A DNA stretch of 64,000 nucleotides from Branchiostoma floridae. Its lineage: Eukaryota > Chordata > Leptocardii > Amphioxiformes > Branchiostomatidae. How positions within the stretch are numbered: the stretch's first letter is position 1; the number at the start of each line of letters is the position of its first letter. The notes beneath the pieces are model-generated. The model worked only from the letters and a program-made list of their open reading frames with translations, had not been told where the DNA came from and searched no databases. The stretch covers positions 22,155,936 through 22,219,935 of the forward strand of contig NC_049982.1 in assembly GCF_000003815.2 (NCBI RefSeq). The letters run 5' to 3'. Positions 63,001 through 64,000 of the stretch are shown here, piece after piece. A program made the position numbers and the translations under genes.

Positions 63001-64000
63001 ATCAACTGCCACCTTAGGCCACCTGAACTCATCTATAACACCGTCCCTCTCCCCCTCTCCTTAAACCCTTGATAGGATATGACCCCATAAAGTTACACAG
63101 TCACTTATTCCAGCCATATAACCAGGTGGTGTGGAAAATTGAAGTATTGATCCAATATATAGTCAGCAAAAATATTACAGCTGACAGAGGAATGATTGGT
63201 AGTAACTTACTACTAAAGGAGACTGGTAGAAAGTAGTGAAGGATGTAAGTCCTTCTCCAGCCACAGTTTCAAATGTAAAACAAACATATCAAAGCTTGCA
63301 AATGCCCATAATATAATAATCCAAATGCCCATAGTTGATAGTGTAACTGCATGTGGCTGAACCATACACCATGTAGTCTGGTTCAATGTACCCCGAACTA
63401 CTAAATGGTTACTACAGGCAGAATATCAAGCATCTCCCTATAAAACTGGTGGTTTTCCAGCCCACCCCAGGTGTGACTGCTTTGATCTGCGGCCTGCTGC
63501 CTGTGTTTGTAGGCCAAACAGTGCAGGAAGGATCATCCCTTCATACTGGGACCCTGTCAGCCTGAGGAGGAAGTAATTGGAAAGATGAAACTCACAAACT
63601 GTCCAAACTGTGACAGGCCAAAGGTAAATATTGACAGCACAGGGGTAGGCTTCCTGTGTTCAGACATTAGCACCATAGGGTGACCCCAGATCTGCTTTAT
63701 CTCAATCCCTGATCTATCTGAAATATGATCACATTTGAAGCACACCTCACTGATGATTACAGCCACTTACAAGGTAACACTAGCAGAGGTGTAGCAGCCA
63801 GGATAAATTAGGGAGGAGGGTAGCTGGGTTGATAGAAGGTGTCAGAGCTGATCCATTCTGGTATACATGTATGCATGTAGTCTCCAGCAGTCCAGGAGTG
63901 TATATGCATTTGGCTTTCCTCTGAACAGTAGCCTGGTATCCACACCTATAATTGTACCTGCCAGTCTCTTCCTCCTCGCAGGAAAGACTTGGCAGCTTTC
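17719..64000 (-). CDS. slit: slit, secreted Robo ligand (31 exons visible; 5' end beyond the window)
   Basis: Exons are spread over more than 40 kb and together give about 1390 residues in perfect phase except at one assembly gap. Order from the N-terminal side: two D1 LRRs plus D1 cap, complete D2, D3 and D4 (each LRRNT, 72-nt LRR exons, LRRCT), six EGF repeats, laminin-G, three EGF repeats and a C-terminal cystine knot. This order is diagnostic for Slit, and sequence such as [21 protein letters not shown] and GGMPQDVN is close to vertebrate Slit2. Known role: extracellular axon-guidance and cell-migration repellent that binds Robo receptors through D2 and heparan sulfate. Having three EGFs after LamG (nine in all) is the vertebrate-type count. 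LRR exons are symmetric (one leading and two trailing bases), so skipping any one keeps the frame. Coordinates span from the last seen codon to the window edge; the first coding base seen is at 58387. Confidence 0.95.
17958..20197. other. slit last intron: one minisatellite, otherwise no gene
   Basis: This 2.2-kb intron separates EGF9 from the cystine-knot exon. Apart from the 26-bp array at 19124-19508, no coding or RNA feature was recognised. Confidence 0.5.
19124..19508. repeat. 26-bp minisatellite, about 15 copies
   Basis: Unit close to TCAGATTATCTTGTACTGTCCTTAGC, with variants at a few fixed positions (TTGTACT or TGGTACT, CCTTAGC or CCTAAGC or CCGTAGT). One unit near 19208-19238 is longer. 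It lies wholly inside the last slit intron and, unlike the other arrays, shows no match to a neighbouring exon edge. Confidence 0.9.
20395..20625. repeat. Diverged ACCACCTG-rich repeat in a slit intron
   Basis: Phrases such as GACCACCTGGCAATTGATAT, AACCACCTGGCCATTCATAT and GTCAACCTGTAC recur across 230 bp in loose tandem order. A similar phrase (TCAAACCTGCCCAAGTGGACC) appears near 58769. Probably an interspersed repeat family; no termini were defined. Confidence 0.4.
21545..23888 (-). CDS. slit: slit EGF1-6, laminin-G and EGF7 exons
   Basis: Exons 23672-23888 (EGF1-2), 22969-23202 (EGF3-4), 21954-22684 (EGF5-6 and most of LamG) and 21545-21733 (LamG end and EGF7). Each EGF shows six cysteines, with the last two or three of some domains in the next exon. 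EGF3 (NVDDC) and EGF5 (NIDDC) begin with calcium-binding type motifs. LamG carries [16 protein letters not shown] and ends TSFHGCIQSL. The linker between EGF5 and EGF6 reads [11 protein letters not shown] (PRT codons at 22504-22512), matching the region where vertebrate Slit2 is cleaved into N- and C-terminal fragments. The acceptor of the EGF1-2 exon is repeated in tandem upstream (see the 92-bp array). Confidence 0.94.
23840..24171 (-). repeat. 92-bp tandem array copying the acceptor and first codons of the slit EGF1 exon
   Basis: CCTCTGTAG (plus strand) recurs at 23886, 23978, 24070 and 24162, exactly 92 bp apart. On the minus strand each unit reads polypyrimidine tract, CCTACAG or TCTACAG, then AGGAAGG and about 48 further bases of the exon through the CEPCL codons. 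The unit nearest the exon (acceptor at 23889-23890) runs on into the full exon; the other three are partial copies in the intron. Reading from an upstream copy gives a frame shift or, at three units, a TGA. Confidence 0.95.
24663..28407 (-). CDS. slit: slit LRR domain D4
   Basis: Exons 28275-28407 ([18 protein letters not shown]), 27842-27907 (a 66-nt [22 protein letters not shown]), 26896-26967 ([10 protein letters not shown]), 26118-26189 ([10 protein letters not shown]), 25239-25310 ([10 protein letters not shown]) and 24663-24829 ([23 protein letters not shown] to FVCS). LRR number and exon order equal those of vertebrate Slit2. In the family D4 supports dimerisation. All joins are in phase, including Ile formed from AT+T into ALGANPLY and Met from A+TG at the D3-D4 border. 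Confidence 0.94.
28570..34063 (-). CDS. slit: slit LRR domain D3
   Basis: Exons 33910-34063 ([25 protein letters not shown]), 33491-33565 (a 75-nt [22 protein letters not shown]), 33215-33286 ([10 protein letters not shown]), 32089-32160 ([10 protein letters not shown]), 30255-30326 ([10 protein letters not shown]), 28916-28987 ([10 protein letters not shown]) and 28570-28733 ([21 protein letters not shown] to FKCD). Same LRR count, and the same one-codon-longer first repeat, as vertebrate Slit2. Donor and acceptor sites are canonical throughout. Confidence 0.94.
30904..31000. mobile_element. Short inverted-repeat element (MITE-like), about 97 bp
   Basis: The left arm CCTGACTACCACTGGAGCAG and onward (30904-30932) is mirrored by GCACAACTACTGCTCTAGCA and onward to CAGG (30972-31000), with about six mismatches in 29 positions. 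The loop is about 39 bp. It lies in the slit intron between the 30255-30326 and 32089-32160 exons. No clear target duplication is seen. Confidence 0.55.
34848..52050 (-). CDS. slit: slit LRR domain D2 (Robo-binding), with one extra LRR exon
   Basis: Exons 51909-52050 ([19 protein letters not shown]), 50218-50289 ([10 protein letters not shown]), 49117-49188 ([18 protein letters not shown]), 48945-49016 ([18 protein letters not shown]), 48099-48170 ([10 protein letters not shown]), 47711-47782 ([10 protein letters not shown]), 46710-46781 ([10 protein letters not shown]) and 34848-35020 ([21 protein letters not shown]). Vertebrate Slit2 has five LRR exons here; this gene has six, because the DLSNNQISD exon is duplicated across a 100-bp intron. 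The family binds the first Ig domain of Robo through the concave face of D2. An 11.7-kb intron separates the last LRR from the cap. Confidence 0.93.
35021..46709. other. 11.7-kb slit intron inside D2: no exon seen, one MITE
   Basis: No LRR, LRRNT or LRRCT codons and no RNA gene were recognised on either strand. Contents: mostly unique AT-rich DNA, a G-run near 40170, the inverted-repeat element at 42923-43099, and simple repeats (ACTA near 44024-44040, CTCA/TTGC near 46561-46618). Open frames of 60-140 codons here lack any domain signature. Confidence 0.5.
42923..43099. mobile_element. MITE with long terminal inverted repeats, about 177 bp
   Basis: The left end ACTAGTACCCTGGAAACAAG continues through GACTTTTAGCCA and GGCAGAGAATTTG. 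The right end, reverse-complemented, reads ACTAGTAGCCTGGAAACCAG and continues the same way for about 48 bases. The interior repeats CGGCAGAGAATTT and is too short to code. Structure fits a non-autonomous DNA transposon; the superfamily is not clear. Confidence 0.75.
50913..50994 (-). pseudogene. tRNA-like sequence (degenerate class II tRNA or SINE head)
   Basis: On the minus strand a perfect A box TGGCCGAATGG (50977-50987) is followed 46 bases later by a perfect B box GGTTCGATTCC (50921-50931) inside a five-pair T-arm (CCTGG/CCGGG). A 3' acceptor half and T-rich sequence come next. The 5' acceptor half does not pair with it, the D and anticodon stems are broken, and a T6 run lies between the boxes. 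A functional tRNA is therefore unlikely; a tRNA-derived repeat or pseudogene fits better. Confidence 0.6.
51001..51043. repeat. Perfect 17-bp inverted repeat (hairpin)
   Basis: Arms AAAAACGTTACGGCAAG and CTTGCCGTAACGTTTTT are exact reverse complements around an 8-base loop. It directly abuts the tRNA-like segment, which itself starts in a 20-bp perfect palindrome centred on the NcoI-like CCATGG at 50985-50990. Confidence 0.85.
51746..51908 (-). repeat. Decayed copies of the donor edge of the slit D2 LRRNT exon
   Basis: The exon end (plus-strand AGTTCTGTAGCAGTGGCAGG from 51909) has look-alikes in the adjoining intron: AGTTCTGTAGCACTAGCAGG at 51746, AGTTCTGTGACAGTT at 51785 and ATTTCTGTAGAAGTAGCAAG at 51870. 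Copies are 39 bp apart in two pairs. At 51785 the copy also keeps a minus-strand GT (from plus-strand CTAC) at the exon-like junction, a decoy donor. Confidence 0.65.
52051..57222. other. slit intron between D1 and D2: no gene seen; contains a 100-N gap
   Basis: About 5.2 kb with no recognisable exon, RNA gene or defined transposon. The run of exactly 100 N at 55863-55962 is an assembly gap of conventional, unknown size. Open frames spanning the N run are artefacts. Confidence 0.55.
57223..58387 (-). CDS. slit: slit LRR domain D1, C-terminal part
   Basis: Exons 58316-58387 ([20 protein letters not shown]), 57995-58066 ([20 protein letters not shown]) and 57223-57386 ([25 protein letters not shown] to EFLCN). 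By comparison with vertebrate Slit2, one more 72-nt LRR exon belongs between the second and third of these. It is not found and most likely sits in the N gap 57598-57815. The signal peptide, D1 LRRNT and the first LRRs are expected to the right of the window. Confidence 0.92.
57598..57815. other. Assembly gap (218 N) inside slit D1
   Basis: The gap adjoins a degenerate tandem array (57816-57990) and falls exactly where one D1 LRR exon is missing. Repeats of this kind commonly break assemblies. Confidence 0.95.
57816..57990 (-). repeat. Tandem copies of the donor edge of a slit D1 LRR exon
   Basis: The exon 57995-58066 ends (plus strand) TTACTTACAGAACTTGCA, that is minus-strand TGCAAGTTCT then GTAAGTAA. 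Just beyond it the intron repeats TTTACTTACAGAATTTGCAC (about 57952) and TTTACTTACAGAGATTGCAC (about 57922) in 30-bp steps. More decayed copies occur near 57854 (TTTACTTACCGAACATGG) and 57838. Each retains a GTAAGTAAA donor consensus on the minus strand. Confidence 0.75.
58388..64000. other. slit intron at the right end of the window: one minisatellite, no exon seen
   Basis: 5.6 kb upstream (in gene sense) of the first visible slit exon. The next expected exon, an LRR of D1, was looked for and not found, so the intron probably runs past the edge. The only defined feature is the 23-bp array at 62791-62996. Confidence 0.5.
62791..62996. repeat. 23-bp minisatellite, about nine copies
   Basis: Unit CCCACCCTGACAACCCAGAG plus TGA, starting at 62791 and every 23 bp to 62975. 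The first seven copies are near-identical; the last two drift. Reverse-strand open frames through it are repeat products. Confidence 0.95.

Noticed and set aside
62751-63032. Gly/Val/Ser repeat protein on the minus strand
   Set aside because: It is entirely the 23-bp minisatellite read in different frames.

Overview
The window looks like chordate genomic DNA from amphioxus (Branchiostoma). The deduced proteins are strongly chordate-like and interrupted by many phased introns. Transposon debris is abundant, assembly gaps are present (55863-55962 and 57598-57815), and there are unusual minisatellites that repeat the edges of exons. The species is inferred from protein similarity and genome style; no marker gene was available to confirm it.

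Layout. 1-1346 is repeat-rich DNA: a probable LTR-retrotransposon end followed by a series of imperfect hairpins. 1347-15846 (+) is a complete 12-exon ZCCHC4 gene, the 28S rRNA m6A methyltransferase, with a 512-aa product reconstructed from clean splice phases. Its 8.4-kb intron 8 carries, on the opposite strand, an intronless 564-aa LRR-Ig transmembrane protein gene (7429-9123, -). 15847-17718 is the tail-to-tail spacer. From 17719 to beyond the right edge (-) runs slit, the secreted Robo ligand. Thirty-one exons are visible: the end of LRR domain D1, all of D2, D3 and D4, six EGF repeats, a laminin-G domain, three more EGF repeats and a C-terminal cystine knot. The 5' part (signal peptide, D1 cap, first LRRs) lies outside the window, and one D1 LRR exon seems to fall in an assembly gap.

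The most unusual signal is structural. At five exon edges in the two main genes (three acceptors, two donors), the splice site plus the first or last part of the exon has been tandemly copied into the adjacent intron. The clearest case is an array stepping by exactly 44 bp, 18 times, into the 3' splice site of ZCCHC4 exon 7, where most intron copies have AT in place of the acceptor AG. A second is a 92-bp, four-copy array at the first EGF exon of slit. The copies I followed do not give a usable longer exon: they shift frame or run into stops. Other points of note are an extra, tandemly duplicated LRR exon in slit D2, the SLIT2-ZCCHC4 linkage shared with human 4p15, and several MITE-like elements.

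The genes do not form an operon. ZCCHC4 acts on ribosomal RNA in the nucleolus; slit and the nested LRR-Ig protein are extracellular or cell-surface LRR proteins of the kind used in axon guidance and cell contact.
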